A stretch of 7,372 bases of DNA from Planctomycetota bacterium (GTDB lineage Bacteria > Planctomycetota > UBA11346), in NCBI GenBank assembly GCA_013816645.1, contig JACDEC010000142.1, positions 1 to 7,372 of the forward strand, in the 5' to 3' direction. Both the position numbers and the translations under genes were made by a program. The notes below the pieces were generated by a model. It had not been told where the DNA came from, made no database searches, and worked only from the letters and a program-made list of their open reading frames with translations. Shown here piece by piece: positions 1 through 6,378 of this stretch (positions are counted from its first letter, which is position 1; each line of letters begins with the position of its first letter).

Positions 1-1
1 C

Positions 2-1525
2 CCGGATCGCGAGGGCGAGGCGATCGCCTGGCACGTCAGCCGGCTGCTCGGCGAACGCCACTACCGGCGCGTGGTGTTCCACGCCATCACCAAGGCCGAG
101 GTCACCAAGGCGATGGCGGCGCCGCGCGCGCTCGACATCAACCTGGTCAACGCCCAGCAGGCGCGGCGGGTGCTCGACCGGGTGGTCGGCTGGCTGGTCA
201 GCCCGACGCTGCGCAGCCTCGGCCGCGACGCGCGCAGCGCCGGTCGCGTCCAATCCGTGGCCCTGCGCCTGGTCGCCGACCGTGAGCGCGAGATCGCCCG
301 CCACAACGCCGTCGACTACTTCATCCTCGAAGCCCGGCTGGCGCGACCGGGCTCGCCCCCGCCGTTCACCGCCCGGTTGATCGCCTGGAAGGGCGAGGCG
401 CTCGGCCAGCGCCTGACCGAGCGCGCGGTCGCCGACCGCACCGTGGACTGGTGTCGCCGCCAGGAATGGCGGGTCATCGCCTGCGATCGGCGCGACGCCT
501 CCCGCCACCCGCCGCCGCCGTTCTCGACCGCCACCGTGCAGCAGGCGGCGTCGGTGCGGCTCGCGCTCTCGCCCGATGCGACCATGAAGCTGCTCCAGCA
601 GCTCTTCGAAGGCGGCCACATCACCTACCACCGCACCGACTCGGTGTCGCTCTCACCCGAGGCCGTCGCAGCGGCGCGCGCGGTGATCGGCGAACGTTTC
701 CCCAAGGCCTACCTCCCCGAACGCGCGGTCGGCCACACCACCAAGGCCGCGAACGCCCAGGAGGCGCACGAGGCGATCCGGCCGACCCACCCCGAAACCG
801 GACCGGCCGGCCCGGGCCCCGGCCCGGCGGCGGATCTCTACGAGCTCATCTGGAACCGCTTCGTCGCCTGCCAGATGACCTCGGGGCGCGACCAGTTGAC
901 CACCATCGACGTGGCCTGCGCGCCGGGCACGTGGAACGGCGCAGCGATGGGCGTGTTCCAGGCCAAGGGCAAGGTGGTGCTCTTCGACGGTTGGCGGCGC
1001 CTGACCGGCGATGCCACCGAAGAGGCCAAGGCCAAGCGTCCGCGCAAAGCCAAACCCGGTGCCGCCACCAAGCGCGAAGCCGAGGAGGAGGACGAATTCG
1101 CCGGCGAACTGCCGATGCTCGCGCCCGGCGACGCGCTCGACCTCGAGGACCTCGCTGCGTCGAGCCGCACCACCAAGCCGCCGCCGCGCTTCACCCAGGC
1201 GTCGCTGATCAAACGCCTCGAGCACGATGGCATCGGCCGACCCAGCACCTACGCGGCGATCATGCGCACGATCATCGAACGCCAGTACGTCCAGGAGTTG
1301 AAGCGCAAACTGCACGCCACCGACCTCGGCCGGCGGGTCACCGAGTTCCTGGTCAGCCACTACAGCGGCAGCTTCATCGATCTCGGCTACACCGCCCGCC
1401 TCGAGGAGGACCTCGACCGCGTCGCGCGCGGCGAAGCCGACTGGGAGCGGGTGGTCACCGACGCCGCGTTCGCGGTGCGCGACCTCGCCAAGCGCGCGGG
1501 GCTGCGCGGCGATCCACTGGCCTGA
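2..1525 (+). CDS. topA: DNA topoisomerase I (type IA), 3' part; N-terminus outside the window
   Basis: Relaxes negatively supercoiled DNA by cutting one strand through a 5'-phosphotyrosine link and passing the other strand. 507 residues are visible. The reading frame opens with PDREGEAIAWH, the end of the TOPRIM metal-binding motif, so only roughly the first 120-150 residues are missing. Next come the core domains, with the active-site segment HITYHRTDS (catalytic Tyr codon at 626-628), AQEAHEAIRPTHPE, and QASLIKRLEHDGIGRPSTY, all classic TopA blocks. A Lys/Arg-rich then Glu-rich stretch (about 1021-1110) lengthens the loop before the PPPRFTQASL block. The protein ends at GDPLA soon after the last core block (YTARLEEDLDRVARGEADW). 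It therefore lacks the C-terminal zinc ribbons of E. coli TopA and any other tail. The gene converges on the beta-helix genes; the two stop codons are separated by only 38 bases. The family call is very secure. Confidence 0.96.
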   Translation, partial: PDREGEAIAWHVSRLLGERHYRRVVFHAITKAEVTKAMAAPRALDINLVNAQQARRVLDRVVGWLVSPTLRSLGRDARSAGRVQSVALRLVADREREIARHNAVDYFILEARLARPGSPPPFTARLIAWKGEALGQRLTERAVADRTVDWCRRQEWRVIACDRRDASRHPPPPFSTATVQQAASVRLALSPDATMKLLQQLFEGGHITYHRTDSVSLSPEAVAAARAVIGERFPKAYLPERAVGHTTKAANAQEAHEAIRPTHPETGPAGPGPGPAADLYELIWNRFVACQMTSGRDQLTTIDVACAPGTWNGAAMGVFQAKGKVVLFDGWRRLTGDATEEAKAKRPRKAKPGAATKREAEEEDEFAGELPMLAPGDALDLEDLAASSRTTKPPPRFTQASLIKRLEHDGIGRPSTYAAIMRTIIERQYVQELKRKLHATDLGRRVTEFLVSHYSGSFIDLGYTARLEEDLDRVARGEADWERVVTDAAFAVRDLAKRAGLRGDPLA

Positions 1526-1563
1526 ACCGGCGGATCGGTCCCGAGGCGCTCAGTCGGTCGCGC

Positions 1564-3660
1564 TCACTGCTGGTCGATGTCGACGAAGCACAGCTTGTTG
1601 TTGCGCGCGCCAACGGGGTTGCTGAGCGTGATCCGGCCGTCGCTGACCGTCACGATGCTGGTGCCCTGGCGCCACGGCGCATTGGCCGCGGGAGCGCCCT
1701 CGACGGCGAGGACACCCTCGATCGCCATCTTGTAGTACGAATCGAAGGCGCTGGGATCGCCGAGCACGACGCGCACCGAGTAGGTCCCGTTGGGCACCGC
1801 GATCTCCCAGTTCTTGTTCACGCCCCAATTCTGGGTGTAGATGAACGTGTCGTAGCGCTGGTCGGCGGTCGCGTTGCGCTCGACCAGTTCGCCGATCGGG
1901 TAGCTCCAGCCGTAGGTCATGCCATTGGCACGCTGGCCGAAGGCGCTGCCGTCGTCGAATCCGTAGCCGGCGGGGACCTGCGACACGGTGGGCTGGAAAT
2001 TGATGTGGGCGTAGAATTTGGTGGCGGGCGGCGCCGTCGGCTTGGCGACCACCGACACCACCTCGCGCGCGCCGATGTCGTACGCCCCCCCGGCTGGACG
2101 CGGCGAGCCGTCGCAATCGGCGGTCACGTATGACATCCACGCCGCGCGGTTGATCGCCGGGCTGGTGGCGGAGAGGTGGTACGCCGAACTGGTGAAGCCC
2201 GGCAATGCGCTCAGACCACCGGCATCGTGCGGGGAGCGGGCTTTCCAATCGGCGATCGACGAGGCGCGCGTCCCGACGTAGCCGCCACGACTGTCGGCGC
2301 ACCACGCCAGCGCCAGGGCTCCACCGCCGCGCCAGTAGAGGTTGGAGTCGCAGGACAGCCGGACGATGTCGCCGCCGTTCTCCTTGACCATCAAGGTGTC
2401 GTATTGGCCGGTGTTGTCGCAGATCAGGTTGTTGCCCACCGACACGTCGCTGAGCGAGTAGCCCGATCGCGGCATGCCGCCGACTTCCAGAGCCGCGTAG
2501 CCGCGATTGCCGACGATGGTGTTGTGGTGGACGCGCACGCCGTTGCTGGCCGAGACGTAGATGCCGCGGATGTCGTTGTGGTAGACCAGGTTGTTGTACA
2601 CGCTGGCATTGCTCGAGATCTCGACCATCACCCCGACCGCAGCGTCCCAATTCCCGTAGACCCGGTTGGACCGCGCCACCAGCGGATTGCCCGACCTGCA
2701 GGTGTCGAACCAGATGCCGATCCCGCGATTGCCGTAGGCGTGGCAGTACTCCACGGTCCCCCAGGCATCGCTGGTGATCTTCACCCCGCCCGCGCACCAG
2801 CCGGTCTTGAAGCCGCGTTGGTTGTTGTGCGCGAACGTGCACCCGCGCATCACGAACGAAGCATGGGCATCGGCGCTGGCGCCGAGCATGCCGTTGAAGG
2901 TGAGCGCGCATTCGAGCAACTGGCTGCCGCCGCGCTGCCATCCCATGGATACACCGACTCCATCCATCCACTGGACGTCGCAACGCTCCATCAGGCAATT
3001 GCTCGAGAGCTCGACCCCCGGCGCGATCTGCGCGTGAGCGGTCGCATTGCTATGCATGAAAGTCAGGTCCTTGATCTGCACCCAGCCGGACGAGGCCACC
3101 TGCAGCACCCGCTGCCTGACGCTGGCTTCGATGGACGCCTGGTTGGGGTCGGACCCATCGGCCAAGCGGACGTACAGGGTCTGGGCAGCGGAATCGCAGA
3201 AGAACGAACCGGGGACCAGATCGGCGACTCCGCTCCCGGTCGGGACGTAAAACCAGCTGCCGTAGCCCACCGGCGGTGAGCCGATCTGCTTGAGCATCAC
3301 CCCATTGGCGAAGACCTGCTGCGACGCGGACGTCCACTGCGTGCGCTTCCAGACGCCGGTCGCGTGCCACTGCCATCCCGTGACCGCCAGCGAGCCCTTC
3401 ACCACCGGCTTCTCGCCGGCGTAGGCCGCCAAGGTGATCGGCGCGGACTGCGTGCCAGCCCGCGCGAAGCGGATGCCCTCGCGATAGGTGCCGCCGCGCA
3501 CGGTGATCCGGTCGCCGGCCCACGCCCGATCGACGGCAACCTGGATGGTCCGCAGCGGCGCCGCAGTCGTGCCTGACCAGGCATCATTGCCCCACGGCGC
3601 CACGGTGTACTCGCTGGCACACGCGCCGATCAGGAAGGCGAACAGGATGACGACGCGCAT
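1564..3660 (-). CDS. Secreted right-handed beta-helix protein with malectin-like C-terminal domain (downstream paralogue)
   Basis: A 698-residue exported protein, probably binding or cleaving an extracellular polysaccharide; the substrate is unknown. The ATG at 3660 is chosen because GGAG sits 7 nt upstream and a hydrophobic signal follows at once; an ATG 16 codons further out has neither. The signal MRVVILFAFLIGAC could be a lipobox (LIGA then Cys14) or a type I site after ACA. From residue 18 a pectate-lyase-like/DUF1565-type start is visible (NDAWSG, PLRTIQ, PGD-like turn, GGTYRE). The QQVFANGVMLKQIG block and many Asn/Gly-rich parallel-helix coils follow (YNNLVYHN, HHNTIVGNRGY) to about residue 535. 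A short Pro/Thr/Ala joint leads to a C-terminal domain (about 549-698; INFQP, DQRYDTFIY, WEIAVPNGTY, VVLGDPS, VSDGRITLSNP, NNKLCFVDI) that looks like a malectin-type carbohydrate-binding fold. It is clearly paralogous to the gene at 3793-5973. Lyase activity is not proven. Confidence 0.9.
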   Translation of the reverse strand: MRVVILFAFLIGACASEYTVAPWGNDAWSGTTAAPLRTIQVAVDRAWAGDRITVRGGTYREGIRFARAGTQSAPITLAAYAGEKPVVKGSLAVTGWQWHATGVWKRTQWTSASQQVFANGVMLKQIGSPPVGYGSWFYVPTGSGVADLVPGSFFCDSAAQTLYVRLADGSDPNQASIEASVRQRVLQVASSGWVQIKDLTFMHSNATAHAQIAPGVELSSNCLMERCDVQWMDGVGVSMGWQRGGSQLLECALTFNGMLGASADAHASFVMRGCTFAHNNQRGFKTGWCAGGVKITSDAWGTVEYCHAYGNRGIGIWFDTCRSGNPLVARSNRVYGNWDAAVGVMVEISSNASVYNNLVYHNDIRGIYVSASNGVRVHHNTIVGNRGYAALEVGGMPRSGYSLSDVSVGNNLICDNTGQYDTLMVKENGGDIVRLSCDSNLYWRGGGALALAWCADSRGGYVGTRASSIADWKARSPHDAGGLSALPGFTSSAYHLSATSPAINRAAWMSYVTADCDGSPRPAGGAYDIGAREVVSVVAKPTAPPATKFYAHINFQPTVSQVPAGYGFDDGSAFGQRANGMTYGWSYPIGELVERNATADQRYDTFIYTQNWGVNKNWEIAVPNGTYSVRVVLGDPSAFDSYYKMAIEGVLAVEGAPAANAPWRQGTSIVTVSDGRITLSNPVGARNNKLCFVDIDQQ

Positions 3661-3667
3661 GGGTGCT
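3661..3667 (-). promoter_or_regulatory. Spacer and ribosome binding site context of the downstream beta-helix gene
   Basis: Read on the minus strand, CTGGAGCACCC precedes the ATG at 3660, placing a GGAG Shine-Dalgarno core 7 nt before it (core at about 3668-3671). This decides the start, because the alternative ATG 48 bases upstream lacks such a site and would put polar residues ahead of the signal peptide. Confidence 0.6.
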
Positions 3668-3689
3668 CCAGTGCGGGGGGTTGGCAGAT

Positions 3690-3732
3690 AAAGAGAGGAA
3701 CAACGCAACCCGGCGCGCGATGCGCGCCGGGT
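3690..3732 (-). terminator. Hairpin between the two beta-helix genes, probable intrinsic terminator or processing site
   Basis: On the minus strand ACCCGGCGCGC, loop ATC, GCGCGCCGGGT forms a perfect 11-bp stem (3722-3732 with 3708-3718). It is followed by a pyrimidine-rich, U-interrupted tract (TTGCGTTGTTCCTCTCTTT). The hairpin lies about 60 nt after the TAG of the upstream gene and about 48 nt before the ATG of the downstream gene. The tail is not a clean U-run, so termination may be partial; the hairpin could also stabilise the 3' end of the upstream message. I see no convincing promoter after it for the second gene, so some read-through is likely. Confidence 0.55.
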
Positions 3733-3792
3733 GCGCAGACGGGACCCGAGGAGCGCGCAGCGCCGCCCGGGTTCCGGGAACGTATCCGGGAA

Positions 3793-5973
3793 CTACTGCT
3801 GGGCGATCTCGACGAAGCTCAGCTTGTTGTTGCGCGAGCCCGTCGGGTTGGTCAGCGTCAAGCGGCCGTCGCTGACCGTCACGGTGACCGTGCCCTCCTG
3901 CCAGCGCGACGCGGTGGTCGGCGCGCTGTTCACGGCGACGACATTCTCGACCGCCATCTTGTAGAACGAGTCCTGGTAGCTCGGATCGCCGAGCAGGACG
4001 CGCACCTTGTAGATACCATTGGGCACAGCCATCTCCCAGGTCTTGTTGCCGCCGAGCTGGGAATAGATGAACGTGTCGTAGCGCTGGTCGGGATTGACGT
4101 TGCGGTCGCGGGTATCGGCGATCGCCGCGTTCCACCCGTAGGTGCGCCCATTGCGTGCCCCGTACACCGAACCGCTGTCAGCCAGGTAGCCCGCCGGCAC
4201 CGCCGACGTCGCGGGCTGGAAGTTCACCTTCACCGCCAGCTTGGTCGCCGGAATCGGCGTCGGAGTCGGAGTCGGAGTCGGAGCCGGCGTGGGAGCCGGC
4301 GTGGGAGCCGGGGTCGGAGTCGCGCCCGAGACCATCTCGCATGCGCCCATGTCGTAGGCCCCACCCTGCGGACGCAGCACACCGGCCATGTCGTTCTTCA
4401 CCTCGAGCAGCGTGACCCCGCGATTGAGCGCGGCGCTGCCGGTGAGCAGCTTGTAGCTGGTCACATCCGTGAAGCGCGGATCACCGCTGACGCCGTGGTC
4501 GTCGAAGGGCGAACCGCTGATCCACGCGGCGAGCGAGGTCGCGGTGATGCCGGTGTAGCCGCCGCGGCTGTCCGCCGACCAGCGCAGGGCCAAGGCCCCA
4601 CCGCCGCGCCACACAGCATTGTAGTCGCAGCTCAGGCCGCGGATGTCGCCGCCGTTCTCCTTGGTCATCGCCACGTCGTAGGTCGTGGTGTTGCCGCTGA
4701 TGATGTTGTTGCGCACCGCGACGTTGGTCAGGGTCCTGTTGGTTCGCGGCATGCCGCCGACCTCGAGCGCCGCGTAGCCCCTGTTGCCGACGATGGTGTT
4801 GTTGGACACCTTGACGTCGTCGCTGGCCGAGATGTAGATGCCGCGCCGCTCGTTGCCGTAGACCAGGTTGTTGCTGATCTGGGCGTTCTTGCAGCCCTCG
4901 GCGATGATGCCCGCCGACTTGCCCCAGTTGGCGTAGCACTGGTTGTTGCGCGCGATCAGCGGGCTGCCGCTGTCGCAGAAGTCGAACCAGATGCCGGGGC
5001 CCTGGTTGTTGCGCGCGACGTTGTTCTCGATCGTGCCCCACGCGTCGGTGGTCACCTTGATGCCGCCCGCCGCCCAGGTCGGATCGAAGCCGCGCTGGTT
5101 GTTGTAGGTGAACGTGCAGTTGCGCACCACGAAGTTGCTGTGCTTATCGGCGCTCGCGCCCATCATGCCGCAGTAGCTGAAGTTCGAATTCAGCAGCTGA
5201 GTGCCGGTGCGCATCCAGCCGGTCGACGCGCCCGAACCATCCATCCACTGCACGTCGCACTGCTCCATGCGGCAGTAGTCGGCGAGTTCGATGGCCGCGG
5301 CGATCTGCGCGTAGGCCGTCGAATTGCTGTGGCGGAAGGACAGGCCCCGCAGGGTGACGTAGCCGCCGGCGGACGTCACATAGGCGACGCGCTGCAGCGT
5401 GCTCGCCTCCATGGCCGTGTTGTTGGGGTTCGAGCCGTCGGCGAGCCGCACGTAGAGCGTGCCGGAGCCGTAGTAGAACGATCCCGGCGTCATGTCGGCG
5501 ACGCCGCTGCCGGTGGGCTTGTAGAAGTAGGTGGGATATCCGACCGGCGGCGCGCCGATCTGCTTGAGCAGGACGCCATTGGCGAAGACCTGCTGCGAGT
5601 TGGCGGTCCAACCCGAGCGCTTCCAGGTCGTGCCGGCGTGGAGCGTCCAACCGGTGACCGGCTGGGAGCCCTTGATCACCGGCTTGTCGCTGCCGAAGGC
5701 GGCGATGGTGATCGGGGCGGTGGCCGTGCCGCGGCGCGAGACCGTGAAGTTCTCGCGGTAGGTGCCGCCATGGATCAGGACGGTGTCGCCGGGGTAGGCG
5801 CGGTCGACCGCGCGTTGGATGGTGCGCAGGGGCGCGCTCGACGAACCCGGATTGCCATCGCTGCCGGTTACGGCTACGTGGACTTCGGCGGCATTGAGGC
5901 ATACACCGCAAGCGGCAGCTACCAGGGGCATGAGGCGAAGCGTGGCGCGGACCGGCTGTGCGAATGACATCAT
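3793..5973 (-). CDS. Secreted right-handed beta-helix protein with Pro-Thr linker and malectin-like C-terminal domain (upstream paralogue)
   Basis: A 726-residue exported protein, probably acting on or binding a polysaccharide outside the cytoplasm. It starts at the first of two adjacent ATGs (5973), with GAGGAG about 8 nt upstream. A signal peptide (MMSFAQPVRATLRLMPLVAAACGVCLNA, split here as n-region, hydrophobic core, cleavage near LNA/AE) covers about residues 1-29. The beta-helix region runs from about residue 31 (VTGSDGNPGSSSAPLRTIQ) to about 550. It has Asn-rich coils such as RNNQCYANW, SNNLVYGNERRGIYIS and VRNNIISGN, the SQQVFANGVLLKQIG block, and NTIVGNRGYAALEVGGMPR, a 19-residue run identical in the downstream paralogue. 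A Pro-Thr/Pro-Ala linker (about 552-575) joins a 148-residue C-terminal domain (VNFQPA, DQRYDTFIY, WEMAVPNG, VLLGDPSYQDSFYKM, VSDGRLTLTNP). No catalytic residues can be assigned with confidence. It is the first gene of the tandem pair and is preceded by a terminator-bearing leader. Confidence 0.92.
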   Translation of the reverse strand: MMSFAQPVRATLRLMPLVAAACGVCLNAAEVHVAVTGSDGNPGSSSAPLRTIQRAVDRAYPGDTVLIHGGTYRENFTVSRRGTATAPITIAAFGSDKPVIKGSQPVTGWTLHAGTTWKRSGWTANSQQVFANGVLLKQIGAPPVGYPTYFYKPTGSGVADMTPGSFYYGSGTLYVRLADGSNPNNTAMEASTLQRVAYVTSAGGYVTLRGLSFRHSNSTAYAQIAAAIELADYCRMEQCDVQWMDGSGASTGWMRTGTQLLNSNFSYCGMMGASADKHSNFVVRNCTFTYNNQRGFDPTWAAGGIKVTTDAWGTIENNVARNNQGPGIWFDFCDSGSPLIARNNQCYANWGKSAGIIAEGCKNAQISNNLVYGNERRGIYISASDDVKVSNNTIVGNRGYAALEVGGMPRTNRTLTNVAVRNNIISGNTTTYDVAMTKENGGDIRGLSCDYNAVWRGGGALALRWSADSRGGYTGITATSLAAWISGSPFDDHGVSGDPRFTDVTSYKLLTGSAALNRGVTLLEVKNDMAGVLRPQGGAYDMGACEMVSGATPTPAPTPAPTPAPTPTPTPTPIPATKLAVKVNFQPATSAVPAGYLADSGSVYGARNGRTYGWNAAIADTRDRNVNPDQRYDTFIYSQLGGNKTWEMAVPNGIYKVRVLLGDPSYQDSFYKMAVENVVAVNSAPTTASRWQEGTVTVTVSDGRLTLTNPTGSRNNKLSFVEIAQQ
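4256..4321 (-). repeat. Hexamer tandem repeat encoding the Pro-Thr/Pro-Ala linker
   Basis: Eleven consecutive hexamers on the plus strand (GGAGTC, GGAGCC, GGCGTG and close variants) fill 66 bases. Read on the minus strand in frame they encode alternating Thr-Pro and Ala-Pro dipeptides (residues about 552-573), an extended, flexible and potentially O-glycosylated spacer between the beta-helix and the C-terminal domain. Each unit is two codons, so gain or loss keeps the frame. The paralogue at 1564-3660 has only a short KPTAPPATK joint at the same place. Confidence 0.9.
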
Positions 5974-5975
5974 GT

Positions 5976-5991
5976 CAGGTGCTCCTCGAGC
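5976..5991 (-). promoter_or_regulatory. Ribosome binding site of the upstream beta-helix gene, within a small hairpin
   Basis: The minus strand reads GCTCGAGGAGCACC before the ATG. GAGGAG is a good Shine-Dalgarno sequence about 8 nt from the first ATG. GCTC and GAGC flank the trinucleotide GAG, so a 4-bp hairpin (5981-5991) could partly cover the site. The hairpin is weak on its own. Confidence 0.6.
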
Positions 5992-6003
5992 TAGGTTTCA
6001 GCG

Positions 6004-6027
6004 AAAAAAACAGGGCCATCCCCTGTT
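6004..6027 (-). terminator. Intrinsic terminator 30 nt upstream of the beta-helix gene start
   Basis: On the minus strand AACAGGG, loop GATGG, CCCTGTT makes a 7-bp stem (6021-6027 with 6009-6015). The two closing A-U pairs run into an unbroken T-run; seven T's are present in all (6004-6010). Stem, loop and U-tract match a textbook Rho-independent terminator. On the plus strand the A-tract precedes the hairpin and no T-run follows, so it works only toward the beta-helix genes. No protein-coding gene is visible on the minus strand just upstream that would need ending. Confidence 0.75.
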
Positions 6028-6240
6028 GCGGCTCATGCCGCCCGTTGTTGCAATTGCGAAGGTTGGGCATGAAGGGCGGAACCGTACGCAGCGCACTCGG
6101 ATGCCAGCAAAGATGTGCGCCAACCTTCGGCGCGGTGACGATGGCGTGGGCATGGAGTGCCCTGCGCGACTGATGAAGAGACATCGAAATACGCTTGCCT
6201 CATGAAACAGGCTCCGAGCCGCCACCGTAACCGCTGAAAC
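6028..6240 (-). other. Predicted structured leader or small RNA ahead of the beta-helix genes
   Basis: Read toward the beta-helix genes, this segment has several short stems. They are GGCTCGGAGCC (6210-6220); GGGCA/TGCCC with loop CTCCA (6148-6162); a long-range 10-bp perfect pair CGAAGGTTGG with CCAACCTTCG (6120-6129 with 6057-6066); inside that pair GCGCAC/GTGCGC (6115-6120 with 6091-6096, sharing one base with the outer stem); and GCGGC-ATGA-GCCGC (6028-6041). The intrinsic terminator at 6004-6027 follows directly. The layout fits a leader controlled by termination, or a stand-alone RNA of about 150-230 nt. I could not match it to a riboswitch class, 6S RNA, tmRNA, SRP RNA or RNase P RNA. 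In GC-rich DNA some of these stems will arise by chance, so this is a candidate only. The transcript 5' end is unknown; I saw no clear promoter. Confidence 0.35.
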
Positions 6241-6341
6241 GTCAGCATTGCAAAACGCAGTTGTGTAGCAGCGGGGGTGTGCGCCACAGTCAGAGCCGAC
6301 CACCGCCGCGCCCGGGCTGCATGCACCATGCGTCGCGGGGG
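6241..6341. other. Remaining intergenic DNA between the divergent units
   Basis: This part of the gap between the divergent genes holds no convincing gene. In-frame ATGs at 6277 and 6328 could extend the ABC ATPase toward the left, but the added residues are Arg/Pro-rich and unlike the family. A 5-bp inverted repeat GCATG-CAC-CATGC (6319-6331) is the only small symmetric site, and it is too short to call an operator. Confidence 0.4.
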
Positions 6342-6371
6342 GTGGCAGCCGCCGTCGATGCCCCCTAGTGT
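6342..6371 (+). promoter_or_regulatory. Possible leaderless promoter of the ABC transporter operon
   Basis: GTGGCA (6342-6347, 4 of 6 matches to TTGACA) is followed after 18 nt by TAGTGT (6366-6371, which fits TAnnnT). Transcription from this -10 box would begin about 7-8 nt further on, at or next to the A of the ATG at 6379. There is no Shine-Dalgarno sequence before that ATG (GCTGCCC precedes it), which agrees with a leaderless message. Both boxes are weak matches in GC-rich DNA. Confidence 0.35.
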
Positions 6372-6378
6372 GCTGCCC

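Noticed and set aside
1526..1563. Shared terminator between the convergent topA and beta-helix genes.
   Set aside because: The 38 bases contain no stem with a T-run on either strand; any termination there would have to be factor-dependent or lie inside the genes.
451..2133. Long plus-strand open frame (560 codons) overlapping topA and the end of the beta-helix gene.
   Set aside because: It is a shadow in GC-rich DNA, running across the topA stop and antisense to a real gene, with Arg/Pro/His-rich composition and no recognisable motif.
1550..2998. Minus-strand open frame (482 codons) overlapping the downstream beta-helix gene in another frame.
   Set aside because: Arg/Gln/Gly-rich shadow frame; the beta-helix frame has the signal peptide, ribosome binding site and family motifs.
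5975..6184. Minus-strand small open frame (69 codons) over the structured leader.
   Set aside because: No ribosome binding site, no family resemblance, and it runs through the hairpins and terminator up to the Shine-Dalgarno sequence of the beta-helix gene. A leader peptide cannot be excluded but is not supported.
6170..6195. Hammerhead-ribozyme-like core on the plus strand (CTGATGA followed 9 bases later by GAAA).
   Set aside because: No proper stem II closes between the two blocks (GATG and CATC would instead pair and consume the core), and no partner for stem III with a cleavage triplet is found nearby.
6319..6331. Small inverted repeat GCATG-CAC-CATGC upstream of the ABC operon.
   Set aside because: Only 5-bp arms and a single copy; too likely by chance to call an operator.
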